Below, piece after piece: positions 7,517 through 16,171 of a stretch of DNA of 64,000 bases. The stretch is from Sphingomonas taxi (GTDB taxonomy: Bacteria; Pseudomonadota; Alphaproteobacteria; Sphingomonadales; Sphingomonadaceae). The stretch is from positions 99,312 to 163,311 of the forward strand of contig NZ_CP009572.1 in the NCBI RefSeq assembly GCF_000764535.1. The letters are read 5' to 3'. Made by a program: the position numbers and the translations under genes. Within the stretch, counting starts at the first letter, position 1, and the number at the start of each line of letters is the position of its first letter. Under the pieces are notes generated by a model. The model was not told where the DNA came from, searched no databases, and saw nothing but the letters and a program-made list of their open reading frames with translations.

Positions 7517-9592
7517 TCAGGAATGGGCGAGCTGGCGGTCGGCCGGCGCCGGCCCGGCCAGCACCCCGGTCAGTGCGGCGAGCAGATCGGCCTGGCGGAA
7601 CGGCTTTTCGAGCCGCGGCAGATCGGCCGCGAGGCCGACCGCATCCGAATAGCCCGAGACGACGAGGACGGGCAGGCCCGGCCGCCGCGCGACGATCTCC
7701 CGCGCCAGCTCGACCCCGGTCATGCCGGGCATCAGATGATCGGTGACGAGCAGGTCGATCGCGCCGGCCTCGTCCAGACGGGCGAGCGCCTCGCTCCCCG
7801 AACGCGCCTCGATCACCTCGAAGCCGAGATCGACGAGCATGTCGGCGGTCGACGCCCGCACCAGATCCTCGTCGTCGACGAGCAGCACGGTGCCGGCGAC
7901 CGCGGCGGTGGCAACGCCCGGCGCCGGGCGTACTGCCACGGCTGCCGCGCCGGCGGGCAGCCAGAGCGCCACCGACGTGCCTTCGCCGACGCTGCTGTCG
8001 ATCGTCAGGCGGCCGCCGAGCTGCAACGCCAGACCGTGCGCCATCGACAGGCCGAGCCCGGTGCCGCGGCCGACGCCCTTGGTCGAGAAGAACGGCTCGA
8101 CCGCGCGCCGGCGCGTGTCGGCGTCCATCCCGGTGCCGGTGTCAGTGACGCGGATGACGACATAGGCCCCCGGCGCCAGCCCCGCCGCGGCCGGATTCTC
8201 CCCGCGCTGCGCCGACACGGTCAGCCGGCCGCCGCCCGGCATCGCATCGCGCGCGTTGACCGCCAGATTGAGCAGCGCCATCTCGATCTGCTGCGGATCG
8301 GCGATCGCATGCGGCAGCGCCGGGGCGATATCGAGCTGCAACCGGATCTGCGGCCCCAGCGTCGTGCCGATCAGATCCGCCATGCCATGGATCAGCGCCG
8401 ACGGCGCGACCGGCTCGGGGCGCAAAGGTTGCCGGCGCGCGAAGGCGAGCAGCCGCTGCACCAGCGTGCGCGCCCGGTCCGCCGACTGCAACGCGCCCGC
8501 GATCAGCCGCTGTTCGCGCTCCCCGCCGATCTGGCGGCGGTGGAGCATGTCGAGGCTGCCGATGATCGGGGTCAGCAGATTGTTGAAGTCGTGCGCGACG
8601 CCGCCCGTCAGCGATCCCATCGCCTCCAGCTTCTGCGATTGCTTGAGCGCCTCCTGCGTCTCGACCAGTTCGCGGGTCCGCTCCTCCACCCGCTGTTCGA
8701 GCGAACTCGCCGCGCGGCGCAGCGCCTCTTCCATCACCTTGCGCTCGGTGATGTCGATGGTCACGCCGGCCATGCCCTCGACCCCGCCGCCCAGCAGCAG
8801 CGCCGGGCGGCCGCGCGCCTCGATCCAGCGCTGGTCGCCGGCCGGCGTGGTGATGCGATATTCGACGTGATAGTCGCCCCCCTGCGCCAGGCTGGCCTCG
8901 ATCGCCGCGCGCACCCGGTCGCGATCCTCCGGCGCGACCGCGGCCTCGAAATCCTCGTAGGTGAAGGGCGCGGCGGGATCGCGGCCGAACGTCACCCGGC
9001 ACGTCTCCGACGTCTCGAGCCGGTGGCCGAGCGCATCGAGCGCCCAGGTGCCCATCCGCCCGGCGTCGAGCGTCAGCGTACGCAGCCGCTCGCTTTCCTC
9101 CATCGCGTGGATCAGCCGCGCATTCTCGATCGCGGTGCCGGCGAGCTGCGCGAGCATCTGCAACCGGTCGATCACCTCGGGGCCATGGTCGCCGGGATCG
9201 GACCAATAGGCGCCGAGCGCGGCGACCGGCTCGGGCGTGCCGATCGGCGCCATGATCAGGCTGCGCACGAAGGTGGCGCGATAGGCGTCCTGCGGCACGC
9301 GCGGATCGGTGCGCACGTCGGCGATCACCGTCGTCTGGCGATGACGCATCACCCAGCCCGAGACGCAGCTGTCGGCGGCATAGCGATTGCCGCGCCACAG
9401 CGGCCCGATCGCATCCTCGGCGACGTAATAGCATTGGTCGCCGTCCTTGAGCGCGACCGCGATCCCCTCGGCGTCGAGCGCGTCGCGCGCGGTCAGCCGC
9501 AGCGCCTCGACCACCCCAGCGATCGACCGGGCGGCACCAAGCCGTTCGCTCGCTTCGCGGAGCAGCGCACTGACCTCTCGCCCCTGGGGCAC
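7517..9592 (-). CDS. Hybrid sensor histidine kinase: GAF-PAS-HisKA-HATPase-REC
   Basis: Cytoplasmic 691-residue hybrid kinase. The GAF domain (about 15-165) and a PAS domain with PAC motif (about 170-285, ending GVTIDITERK) precede a coiled coil. The H-box is VAHDFNNLLTP with phosphoacceptor His334. The ATPase domain has NLAVNARDAMP (N box), DTGTGMD (G1) and GVGRGTGLGLSM (F/G2). The C-terminal REC (about 570-685) has LLVDDED, the phospho-Asp in VTDHLMPG, and LEKPF. There are no membrane segments, so the signal is intracellular. The HDFNN-type H-box is typical of this hybrid class. The single REC protein at 5093 is a possible partner. Confidence 0.9.
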   Translation of the reverse strand: MPQGREVSALLREASERLGAARSIAGVVEALRLTARDALDAEGIAVALKDGDQCYYVAEDAIGPLWRGNRYAADSCVSGWVMRHRQTTVIADVRTDPRVPQDAYRATFVRSLIMAPIGTPEPVAALGAYWSDPGDHGPEVIDRLQMLAQLAGTAIENARLIHAMEESERLRTLTLDAGRMGTWALDALGHRLETSETCRVTFGRDPAAPFTYEDFEAAVAPEDRDRVRAAIEASLAQGGDYHVEYRITTPAGDQRWIEARGRPALLLGGGVEGMAGVTIDITERKVMEEALRRAASSLEQRVEERTRELVETQEALKQSQKLEAMGSLTGGVAHDFNNLLTPIIGSLDMLHRRQIGGEREQRLIAGALQSADRARTLVQRLLAFARRQPLRPEPVAPSALIHGMADLIGTTLGPQIRLQLDIAPALPHAIADPQQIEMALLNLAVNARDAMPGGGRLTVSAQRGENPAAAGLAPGAYVVIRVTDTGTGMDADTRRRAVEPFFSTKGVGRGTGLGLSMAHGLALQLGGRLTIDSSVGEGTSVALWLPAGAAAVAVRPAPGVATAAVAGTVLLVDDEDLVRASTADMLVDLGFEVIEARSGSEALARLDEAGAIDLLVTDHLMPGMTGVELAREIVARRPGLPVLVVSGYSDAVGLAADLPRLEKPFRQADLLAALTGVLAGPAPADRQLAHS

Positions 9593-9936
9593 TATCGGTT
9601 CCTTCGTGGGAGCGGGTCCCGCCTGACCCTTATCATCTCCCCCCGGCGAACGCGACGAGACAAACAGCGTGAAACCACGTGGATGGCCTGATCGCGATCG
9701 GCCGGGCGGCCGATTGCAACGATCCTGGCGACGGATCGTTAAAGCCCCGTAACAGCAGGATGTCGCGACAGGATGAAACGCGTCGTCGGGTCCGCCGCAG
9801 CCGATGAATCGGCCCGATCGGCGCTCCGAGGTCGCCCGACTCCCGCCGCATAACGCGCACGTCTTGCCTGATATCGATTGTCAATTGGCGCCGAGCCTGA
9901 GCTGTCTCCTGCGATCCATGTTGGAAAGGTGAGTAT
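9593..9936. other. Divergent intergenic region
   Basis: These 344 bases separate the hybrid kinase (minus) from the lipoprotein gene (plus) and must hold both promoters. AAAGGTGAG just before 9937 is the lipoprotein's ribosome binding site. Several short inverted GATCG/CGATC words occur, but I see no clear operator, RNA gene or coding frame. Confidence 0.4.
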
Positions 9937-10248
9937 ATGCGTCTGAATTTCCCTAAATCTTCCGCGGTTGTCGTGATCCTGGTCGGTGCCACCGCGCTCG
10001 GCGGCTGCGCGACCAAGGGGTTCGTCCGGGAGCAGATCGCCACCGTCAACACCCGCATCGACGGCATGGACGGCCGTCTGCGCACGGTCGAGGGCACCTC
10101 GGGCCAGGCACTCGCCCAGGCACAGGCCGCCGCGGGCCAGGCGCAGCAGAACGGCCAGCGCATCGACCAGCTCAACGGCCGCGTCGATGGCCTTGACCAG
10201 CAGGTCCAGCAGCAGGCGCAGCAGCGCGCCCGCCGTCCCCGCGGTTAA
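9937..10248 (+). CDS. Small coiled-coil outer-membrane lipoprotein
   Basis: Lipoprotein of 103 residues. The lipobox is ALGGC with Cys24 as the lipidated residue, followed by ATKGFVREQ. The mature part is a continuous heptad-like helix (IDGMDGRLRTVEG, GQRIDQLNGRVDGLDQQV) ending in a Gln/Arg-rich tail (QQRARRPRG). The layout recalls Lpp-like or OmpA-linked coiled-coil lipoproteins, but the tail lacks the terminal Lys that Lpp uses for murein attachment. It lies 36 bases before an L,D-transpeptidase-like gene on the same strand, so a joint role in envelope-peptidoglycan contact is plausible. Confidence 0.82.
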   Translation: MRLNFPKSSAVVVILVGATALGGCATKGFVREQIATVNTRIDGMDGRLRTVEGTSGQALAQAQAAAGQAQQNGQRIDQLNGRVDGLDQQVQQQAQQRARRPRG

Positions 10249-10284
10249 GCACCAAGGCACCGGACGGCTCTGCTGAACAAGATC

Positions 10285-11061
10285 GTGTCGACAGGGCTGT
10301 CCCGTCGCGGCCGCACGGCGCTCGCCGTGCTGGTCGCGCTCGCACTGAGCGTCCCGGCTGCGGCGATCGCGCCGCAGCCGGGTGCGCGCAAGACCGCACC
10401 GCGCGCCAAGGCGGCGGCCAAGGCCAAAACCAAGGCCAAGACCGCGAAACCCGTCGCGCCCGTGGTCGTGCCGGCGCTACCGCGTTCGGACGCGGCGAAC
10501 CGGGTGATCGCCTGGGTCGCCGCAGCGCACGACAATGCCGGCCTGCCCTATGCGGTGATCGACAAGCCGACCGCATCGCTCTTCCTGTTCAGCGCCAAGG
10601 GCGAATTCCTCGGCGAGACGCCGGTGCTGCTCGGGGTCGGCGTCGGCGACGAATCCTCGCCGGGGATCGGCGCCAAGCGGCTCGAGGAGATCGGCCCCGT
10701 TGAGCGGACGACGCCGGCGGGACGGTTCGTCGCCAAATTCGGCCGCGCCTTCGGCAACCAGCGCGTGCTCTGGGTCGATTATGCCAATTCGGTCGCGCTG
10801 CACGCGGTGATCACTACCCACAAGAGCGAGCATCGCGTCGACCGCCTGCTGTCGCCGACCCCTGACGACAACCGGATCAGCTTCGGCTGCATCAACGTCG
10901 GCACGAGCTTCTACATCAAGTCGCTGCGGCCGCTGTTCCAGAAGAAGGGCGGCATCGTCTACATCCTGCCCGACACGCTGCCGCTCGACGACGTCTTCCC
11001 CCGGCTGCGGCTGCTGCCCTATCTGGGGGCCGATGGGAGGATGGTTGAAAGCGTAAGCTAA
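10285..11061 (+). CDS. L,D-transpeptidase-like protein with an SFGCIN active-site motif
   Basis: A 258-residue exported protein. A signal peptide (LAVLVALALSVPAAAIA) is followed by a Lys/Ala-rich linker (KAAAKAKTKAKTAK, about 45-60) that may contact the wall. The catalytic part holds HAVITTHKSEHR and, about 25 residues on, SFGCINV. In YkuD transpeptidases the motif is [S/T]HGCxN; here the His before Gly-Cys is replaced by Phe, while the nucleophilic Cys and the Asn are kept. The GTG at 10285 is the only reasonable start. It follows the coiled-coil lipoprotein gene and probably shares its transcript. Activity towards peptidoglycan is inferred. Confidence 0.75.
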   Translation: MSTGLSRRGRTALAVLVALALSVPAAAIAPQPGARKTAPRAKAAAKAKTKAKTAKPVAPVVVPALPRSDAANRVIAWVAAAHDNAGLPYAVIDKPTASLFLFSAKGEFLGETPVLLGVGVGDESSPGIGAKRLEEIGPVERTTPAGRFVAKFGRAFGNQRVLWVDYANSVALHAVITTHKSEHRVDRLLSPTPDDNRISFGCINVGTSFYIKSLRPLFQKKGGIVYILPDTLPLDDVFPRLRLLPYLGADGRMVESVS

Positions 11062-11222
11062 GCACGGCGACCGTCTCGATTGGGATCCTTTTTGGGAAAG
11101 CTGGCTGGGCAGTCGGCAGGGCTGAGGCTAAGCACCTGCTCCGCCGCCAACATGAATGAATGGTAGAAGGTGGGGAGCCAAAAAGAGGCCGCGGATGACC
11201 GGATGTGGGTCATGCGAGCTGA

Positions 11223-12023
11223 TTATCTGGCAGCATCGTCATTCGTTGTTGCTTGTGTAGCGGCAAGGATAACTCGGATGGTTTCTGCGGGCATGTCCCA
11301 CATGGGAAAGTGGCCGCTTGACTCAAACCAGTGCAGTTGCGCGGAGGGAAACGCCGCCATTGCCCGCGCCGCCTGCCTTGGCAGGCAGAGCCTGTCATGC
11401 TTGCCCCACCCGATCACGATATGGCCGGTGCTATCGGCCGCGGGTCCGATCTGCTCGGGACCTGACGCAAGGCTATCGACCAGCGCATCGAACGTCGGGG
11501 TCAGGCTAAGACCCTTCAGCTCAGTTCCCACAATCTCCGGATCGAGCGCCCACGGATGCGCGGACAGCTGGGCCAGCAGTGCGGTGCGTGACGCAGCATT
11601 CTGGCTGAGCATCGGCAGACCGGGCCGGATCGCCCGCAACAAGCGGCCCGAAAGGCCTATGGTGATTTTGAAGAAGGCACGCTCCCAGCCGCGCCAGAAC
11701 CCGCCCGGATCGAGCGCGACGACGTTTCCGACGACACCGCGCCGAGCGAGTTCGAGCACCAATCGCGCGCCCATCGAACTGCCGACGACATCGATCCCCG
11801 TCAGCTCGTTGCTCTCAATGTAACGCTGCACGCTGCTGACCAAGCCGTCAAAGGTACCGCTATCGTGCTCGACCGGCGTCGCGCCATGCCCGGGGAGGTC
11901 GACCGCGATTACTGTGCGGCTGACGCTGAGCCCATCCAGAACGGTGCTCCACGATTGCCAGCTACCTCCCAAGCCGTGGATCAGTAACAGCTTGCGACCG
12001 GTGCCGCGCTGGATATGGTTCAT
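11223..12023 (-). CDS. Alpha/beta hydrolase
   Basis: Cytoplasmic 266-residue alpha/beta-hydrolase fold protein. The oxyanion HG motif is in LLIHGLGGSW, the nucleophile elbow is VVGSSMGAR with catalytic Ser, the acid is probably Asp in GWGKHDRL and the His is in SSGHFPMWD. The family includes esterases, lactonases and C-C hydrolases; the substrate cannot be told. AGGTGA precedes the ATG. It is divergent from an AraC-type regulator across 315 bases and may be its target. Base composition looks lower in GC than the flanking genes. Confidence 0.85.
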   Translation of the reverse strand: MNHIQRGTGRKLLLIHGLGGSWQSWSTVLDGLSVSRTVIAVDLPGHGATPVEHDSGTFDGLVSSVQRYIESNELTGIDVVGSSMGARLVLELARRGVVGNVVALDPGGFWRGWERAFFKITIGLSGRLLRAIRPGLPMLSQNAASRTALLAQLSAHPWALDPEIVGTELKGLSLTPTFDALVDSLASGPEQIGPAADSTGHIVIGWGKHDRLCLPRQAARAMAAFPSAQLHWFESSGHFPMWDMPAETIRVILAATQATTNDDAAR

Positions 12024-12338
12024 CTCGGATCACCTGTCTTATTGAAACAGCTCAACGATCACGGCCGGTGCGTGGGGCCAGCGGCCATCACGAAACTGCT
12101 GACTCAAGGGAGAAGTTTTCGCAGCGGCGAGATCGGCCCTTTGAAATGTCCAATTACAAGCGTTCACTGCTCGAAGGCGCTGGAGGTGACCTGGACGTCG
12201 CCTCTGGATTTCTTTGGCCTGATAAATCGAGTTAGATGCCGTGTGGAAATCTCGACTACGGCAGATGTGCCGCTTCGATCGGACCGGTCAGCCTTTGTCG
12301 CGGCAACGTTGCGGTGTGCTGAAGCGTCTTGAGGGTCC
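12024..12338. promoter_or_regulatory. Divergent promoter region between hydrolase and AraC gene
   Basis: A 315-base AT-richer intergenic region between oppositely transcribed genes. It contains the perfect 10-base palindrome GCAACGTTGC at 12303-12312, close to the regulator start, where an autoregulatory site would be expected. No gene or RNA is apparent. Confidence 0.4.
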
Positions 12339-13337
12339 ATGCCAATCGATCCGACCCTCAATCGTCTGCTGACCGCCCTCGAGGTGGCGCCGCATGCCTT
12401 TTCAGTGTGCCGGATCCAGTCCGGTTGGCGAATGAGTTTTCCGGTGTTCAAGGCGGTCACGGTCCATTTCGTGCTGCGCGGATCGGGACATGTCCAGGCT
12501 GGCGAGAGGGCGCCGGTTCCATTTGCTCCATCGAGTGTCCTGGTCGTGCCGGCGTTGCAGCCACACTGGGTCGGGGACGCTGATGTAACCGCCGCGACCG
12601 GCGCTGCGGCCGACAAGTGCGAGCTGATCGGTGACGGCCTTGTCGAGTTCACCGCGGGCAACGGCGCCGACGACACACTGCTGCTGTGCGCCGCGCTGTC
12701 CGCGCCGGACCAGGCGGCGCTCGGTCTGTTCGACCTGATGCGCTGGCCGGTGGCCGACGACCGCGCGGCAAGCGGCGTGCCGGCTGCGATCATCGATGCC
12801 ATGCGCCACGAGGTCACCAACGCCGGGCTGGGGACTCAGGCGATGTGTCAGGCGCTGATGAAGCAGGCGCTCATCACGCTTCTGCGCCGGCACTGGTCGC
12901 AGGCGGACAGGTCCAGCGTCCTCGATGCGCTCCATCACCCCCGGCTTGCCCGCGCGATCGCCGCCATCATCGAGCGACCCGGGGCAAACCACAGTGTGGG
13001 CAGCCTTGCCGATCTCGCCGGCATGAGCCGGGCGTCGTTCTCCGATCATTTCTCGCGCACCTTCGGCCAGGGCCCGATCGACTTCGTGCAAAAGGCGCGG
13101 TTGCGGGTGGCGGCGCGGTTGCTCAGGGTTACCGACCTTCCGATCAAGGCCATTGCTCAAAGCGTAGGCTATGGCGGATCGCGGCCGTTCTCTCGCGCGT
13201 TCGAAGCGACCTATGCCATGTTGCCATCGGCGTACCGGCTGGCACCGCTCCCGTCGCCGATACATCCAGACGACGCAGATCAATCGTCTGCAAGTCACCG
13301 ATCGTCCAGATTGACCGCCTCGCTGTCCAATCCTTGA
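12339..13337 (+). CDS. AraC-family transcriptional regulator with cupin sensor domain
   Basis: A 332-residue regulator. The N-terminal half (about 5-185) is a cupin-type sensor (FHVL-like strand VHFVLRGSGHVQAG, then LVVPALQPHW). The C-terminal half has the two AraC helix-turn-helix motifs: GSLADLAGMSRASFSDHFSRTF (about residues 220-245) and IKAIAQSVGYGGSRPFSRAF (about 270-290). The cupin_6 class of AraC proteins often responds to small organic ligands or oxidants. It is divergent from an alpha/beta hydrolase and upstream of the DUF4142 and catalase-family genes, any of which it could control. Confidence 0.87.
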   Translation: MPIDPTLNRLLTALEVAPHAFSVCRIQSGWRMSFPVFKAVTVHFVLRGSGHVQAGERAPVPFAPSSVLVVPALQPHWVGDADVTAATGAAADKCELIGDGLVEFTAGNGADDTLLLCAALSAPDQAALGLFDLMRWPVADDRAASGVPAAIIDAMRHEVTNAGLGTQAMCQALMKQALITLLRRHWSQADRSSVLDALHHPRLARAIAAIIERPGANHSVGSLADLAGMSRASFSDHFSRTFGQGPIDFVQKARLRVAARLLRVTDLPIKAIAQSVGYGGSRPFSRAFEATYAMLPSAYRLAPLPSPIHPDDADQSSASHRSSRLTASLSNP

Positions 13338-13423
13338 GCGACTAGGGAACGGCTCAATCGACGAGCCGTCCTGCCAGAGACCCTCGCGCATGTGTGCCTT
13401 TGGTCACCATGAGAGGATTGCCC

Positions 13424-13996
13424 ATGATTACCGATCGCCGCACCATTCTGACCGGGGCCGCCGCTGCCCTAGTCGCCGCTCCCGTCATGGCGATGGCGCA
13501 GCAGCGCCGAGTGGAAACGGACCCGGCCATGATGCCGATGCCTGATGTCTCCGGCACGCGCACGCACACTCAATTCGAAATGGGCGTGTTCGGCCCCGCA
13601 ATGCTGTCACTGGCGACCAGCCAGATCGCAGTTGACCGGGCGCGGAAGGCCGACGCGCGCGAGTTTGCCGGTTTCGAGCTGACCGAGGCGGTCGCCGTCA
13701 CGACCGTGCTGAAGCAGCTAGGCAATACGCCGCCGCCGTTGGACGCCAAGGCGCAGGCGACGCTGGACAAGATTCGCTCGGCGGCACCCGGTGCGGCGTT
13801 CGACCGCGCGTACATCGACGCTCAGTACGAAAACCACGTGTTTCTGCGCGATCTCGCCACCGCCTACCTGGCCAGCGCGGCGAATACGAGCGACATGATG
13901 GAGATGCACGGACGCCATCTCGCGACGCTCGCGCTGGCGACGTTCAAGGAGCATACGATGATCACGCAGCGTATCGCGCACGAACTCCGCGTCTGA
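13424..13996 (+). CDS. DUF4142 ferritin-like exported protein
   Basis: A 190-residue protein whose N-terminus MITDRRTILTGAAAALVAAP is a signal peptide with paired Arg, possibly Tat-dependent. The mature part is a long four-helix bundle typical of DUF4142: LSLATSQIAVDRARKADARE, FAGFELTEAVAVTTVLKQL, and HxxL-type helices (NHVFLRDLATAYL, HGRHLATLALATFKEH). AGAGGA eight bases before the ATG at 13424 decides the start. DUF4142 proteins are often linked to stress and oxidative-response genes, which fits the catalase-family gene 74 bases downstream, probably in the same operon. Confidence 0.8.
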   Translation: MITDRRTILTGAAAALVAAPVMAMAQQRRVETDPAMMPMPDVSGTRTHTQFEMGVFGPAMLSLATSQIAVDRARKADAREFAGFELTEAVAVTTVLKQLGNTPPPLDAKAQATLDKIRSAAPGAAFDRAYIDAQYENHVFLRDLATAYLASAANTSDMMEMHGRHLATLALATFKEHTMITQRIAHELRV

Positions 13997-14069
13997 CGAG
14001 AAGACCGGTCTCCTCTTCGCCGGAGGAGACCTCCCCCATCAGCTCCGTTTTAAAATTGGAGATTCCGCG

Positions 14070-15194
14070 ATGCCTGACGACATCAAACACGCGCCTGTTC
14101 CATTTACCCCCAATGTCGAAGTCCGCGCTGAAGACGAGGCCGAGACGATCCAGGGGTTGAACGAGCAGATCCGCCTTATCCAGGAAACGACCGCCAAGGA
14201 TTATGGCACCGCGGTTCGCGGCGTTCATGCCAAGGGCCACGCAATCGTAAAAGGCAAGCTTGAGGTGCTGCCAGGAATTGCGCCGGAACTCGCCCAGGGG
14301 CTGTTCTCGACGCCCGGCAGCTATGACGCCCTGCTGCGCTTCTCGACTTTGCCCGGCGACCTCCTCGACGACAGCGTCAGCGTGCCGCGGGGTCTTGCCA
14401 TCAAGCTGTTCGATGTACCCGGCGAGCGGCTGCCTGGATCGGAGAACGACACCACCCAGGATTTCATCCTGGTCAACGGCCCGGCATTCGCGTCGCCGAC
14501 GCCCAAGGCGTTCCTCGCCAACCTCAAGATGCTCGCTAAGACCACTGATGTTGGCGAGGGCCTGAAGAAGGGGCTGTCGGCGACGATGCAGACGCTTGAT
14601 GCGGCATTGGAGACGGTTGGCATCCAGAGCCCGACGATCCAAACGCTGGGCGGCGCACCTAACACCCATCCGCTCGGCGAGACCTACTACACACAGGTGC
14701 CGTTGCGGCATGGTGGCTACATCGCCAAGCTGTCGGTCGCGCCCATTTCGATCAACCTGACCGAGCTCGCCGGCAGCAAGGTCGATACTTCCGGCCGTCC
14801 CGATGCCCTGCGCGAGGACATGGGAGAGGTGCTGATCGAGCAGGACAGCGTCTGGGAGGTGCGCGTCCAGCTCTGCACTGATCTAGAGAAGATGCCGGTT
14901 GAGGATACCTCGGTGGTCTGGGACGAGAAGGTGAGCCCTTACGTGGCCGTCGCACGGCTCACTGTGTTGGCGCAGCTCGGCTGGGAGCGGGGCCTTAGCG
15001 AGCATCAGGAGCAGGCGGTCGCATATAGCCCGTGGCACGGCCTGACGGCTCATCAGCCGATCGGCGGCGTCAACCGGGCTCGCAAACCGACCTACGAGCG
15101 CTCAGTGCAGTTCAGGGGCGAGCGAAACGGCTGTCCGGTTCACGAGCTTCGGGCGATTGGAGACTTGCCGACGCAGGGCATGACGATCGATTGA
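14070..15194 (+). CDS. Catalase-family (SrpA-like) haem protein, copy 1
   Basis: A 374-residue catalase-fold protein shorter than typical monofunctional catalases (about 480-500). The distal haem-pocket His is likely in RGVHAKGHAIVKG. A conserved TQDFILVNGPAF stretch follows. The proximal haem ligand Tyr lies in NRARKPTYERS, keeping the Arg-x3-Tyr spacing of catalases. Family members include haem peroxidase/catalase-like proteins with weak or uncertain catalase activity. The protein is a distant paralogue of the one at 44703-45788. It follows the DUF4142 gene on the same strand; a hairpin follows its stop. Confidence 0.85.
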   Translation: MPDDIKHAPVPFTPNVEVRAEDEAETIQGLNEQIRLIQETTAKDYGTAVRGVHAKGHAIVKGKLEVLPGIAPELAQGLFSTPGSYDALLRFSTLPGDLLDDSVSVPRGLAIKLFDVPGERLPGSENDTTQDFILVNGPAFASPTPKAFLANLKMLAKTTDVGEGLKKGLSATMQTLDAALETVGIQSPTIQTLGGAPNTHPLGETYYTQVPLRHGGYIAKLSVAPISINLTELAGSKVDTSGRPDALREDMGEVLIEQDSVWEVRVQLCTDLEKMPVEDTSVVWDEKVSPYVAVARLTVLAQLGWERGLSEHQEQAVAYSPWHGLTAHQPIGGVNRARKPTYERSVQFRGERNGCPVHELRAIGDLPTQGMTID

Positions 15195-15203
15195 GCGCAG
15201 ACC

Positions 15204-15233
15204 TGAGGCGCTGGAGCATAATTCGGCGCCTCA
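15204..15233 (+). terminator. Hairpin after catalase-family copy 1
   Basis: Perfect 8-base stem TGAGGCGC/GCGCCTCA with a 14-base loop, nine bases after the stop codon. There is no U-tract, so termination may be partial. Confidence 0.45.
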
Positions 15234-15846
15234 AACCCATAAGCAGTGAAGATCGCGCACGTGATCCGAGGTGGTCCGAACCTGCGTCCGATCACTGGCA
15301 ACTGGATCGTGATCATCCAAGCTACCGATGGCCGATCGTCTTGGTGAACGAATGTCCGAAGCAGGGTGCGGGTCGCAGGTCATTGAATGACCGGGTCTGG
15401 GCGGAAGCGGCCATCCCGCAAACGAAGGTTGAGGGAGACCATCAGAGGTTTCGGCCAATCCCGTAGGTCGCGGGCGGGCGGCTTTCCCGAAATGTGTTCC
15501 CGACAGAGTTTTCCCGAAACTGCCCGTCGGACATGGAGAAACGGGACGCTCCGCAATCGGGCCTATGGGTGACGAAGCGCCTGTCCGGCTCGATCGGCAT
15601 CAAGCGATGTCACCTAACCCGTCACGTGATCGATGGACCCCAATCGATCCCGGCTCCGGGCGGAATGACACGCCAAGGATGGCCCCTTAGCGTACGATTT
15701 GACCATTCGCTCACCGGCCCCGTATCTCGGCGCGACCGCTTGAGGATAACGGGTTCGCGCCACCGATCCTTCTTTTGCTGGCTGCCGGTCTGACCTAGGC
15801 TGCCGCTGCGCCCCGGCACCGGAGGCGGTCATGCGAAGGAACGATC
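15234..15846. other. Gene-free 613-base stretch
   Basis: No frame here shows protein-like composition or a good start. The sequence looks less GC-rich than the flanking genes and contains a repeated word, TTTCCCGAAA (near 15483) and TTTTCCCGAAAC (near 15510), about 26 bases apart. It ends with the ribosome binding site GAAGGAA of the Rap1a-like gene. It may mark the right border of the compositionally different patch beginning near 11.1 kb. Confidence 0.4.
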
Positions 15847-16167
15847 ATGCTGATGCTCACGCTTGCCCTGCTGGCTGCGGCGGACCGACCGGTGGTGGTG
15901 AGCGCGCTGACCACCGGCCAGCTCGTCGAGCAATGCCGCGGCAAGGACAACGACCCGACCTCCAATTTCTGCACCGGCTATATTCTCGGCGTCTTCGACA
16001 CGCTGTCGCTGGCCCGCCAGATCTGCCCGTCGCCGGCGCGCGCATCCAATATCGAGGTGCTGGCCTCGGCCCGCAAATATCTGCGCAAGCACAAGAAGGC
16101 CGCTGCCGCCCCGGCCTTCGTCATCCGCGACGCGCTGCGCGACGCCTTCCCGTGCAAACGCAAGTAA
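15847..16167 (+). CDS. Rap1a/Tai-family-like exported protein
   Basis: A 106-residue exported protein. A short hydrophobic leader (MLMLTLALLAAA) precedes a domain with four Cys: LVEQCRGKD, NFCTGYILGVFDTL, ARQICPSPAR and AFPCKRK. The C...FCxGYIxGVxD pattern, the central KYLRKHKK and the VIRDALRDAFPC end match the Rap1a/Tai immunity-like fold, in which the cysteines form disulfides. Family members in Serratia neutralise type VI amidase effectors, but most stand-alone copies in sphingomonads have no neighbouring effector, and none is seen here. The stop is four bases before the next gene, suggesting an operon. Confidence 0.75.
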   Translation: MLMLTLALLAAADRPVVVSALTTGQLVEQCRGKDNDPTSNFCTGYILGVFDTLSLARQICPSPARASNIEVLASARKYLRKHKKAAAAPAFVIRDALRDAFPCKRK

Positions 16168-16171
16168 CGGC

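Noticed and set aside
15483..15520. Repeated TTCCCGAAA words resembling a LexA site
   Set aside because: The alphaproteobacterial SOS box needs GTTC-N7-GTTC spacing, which is not met.
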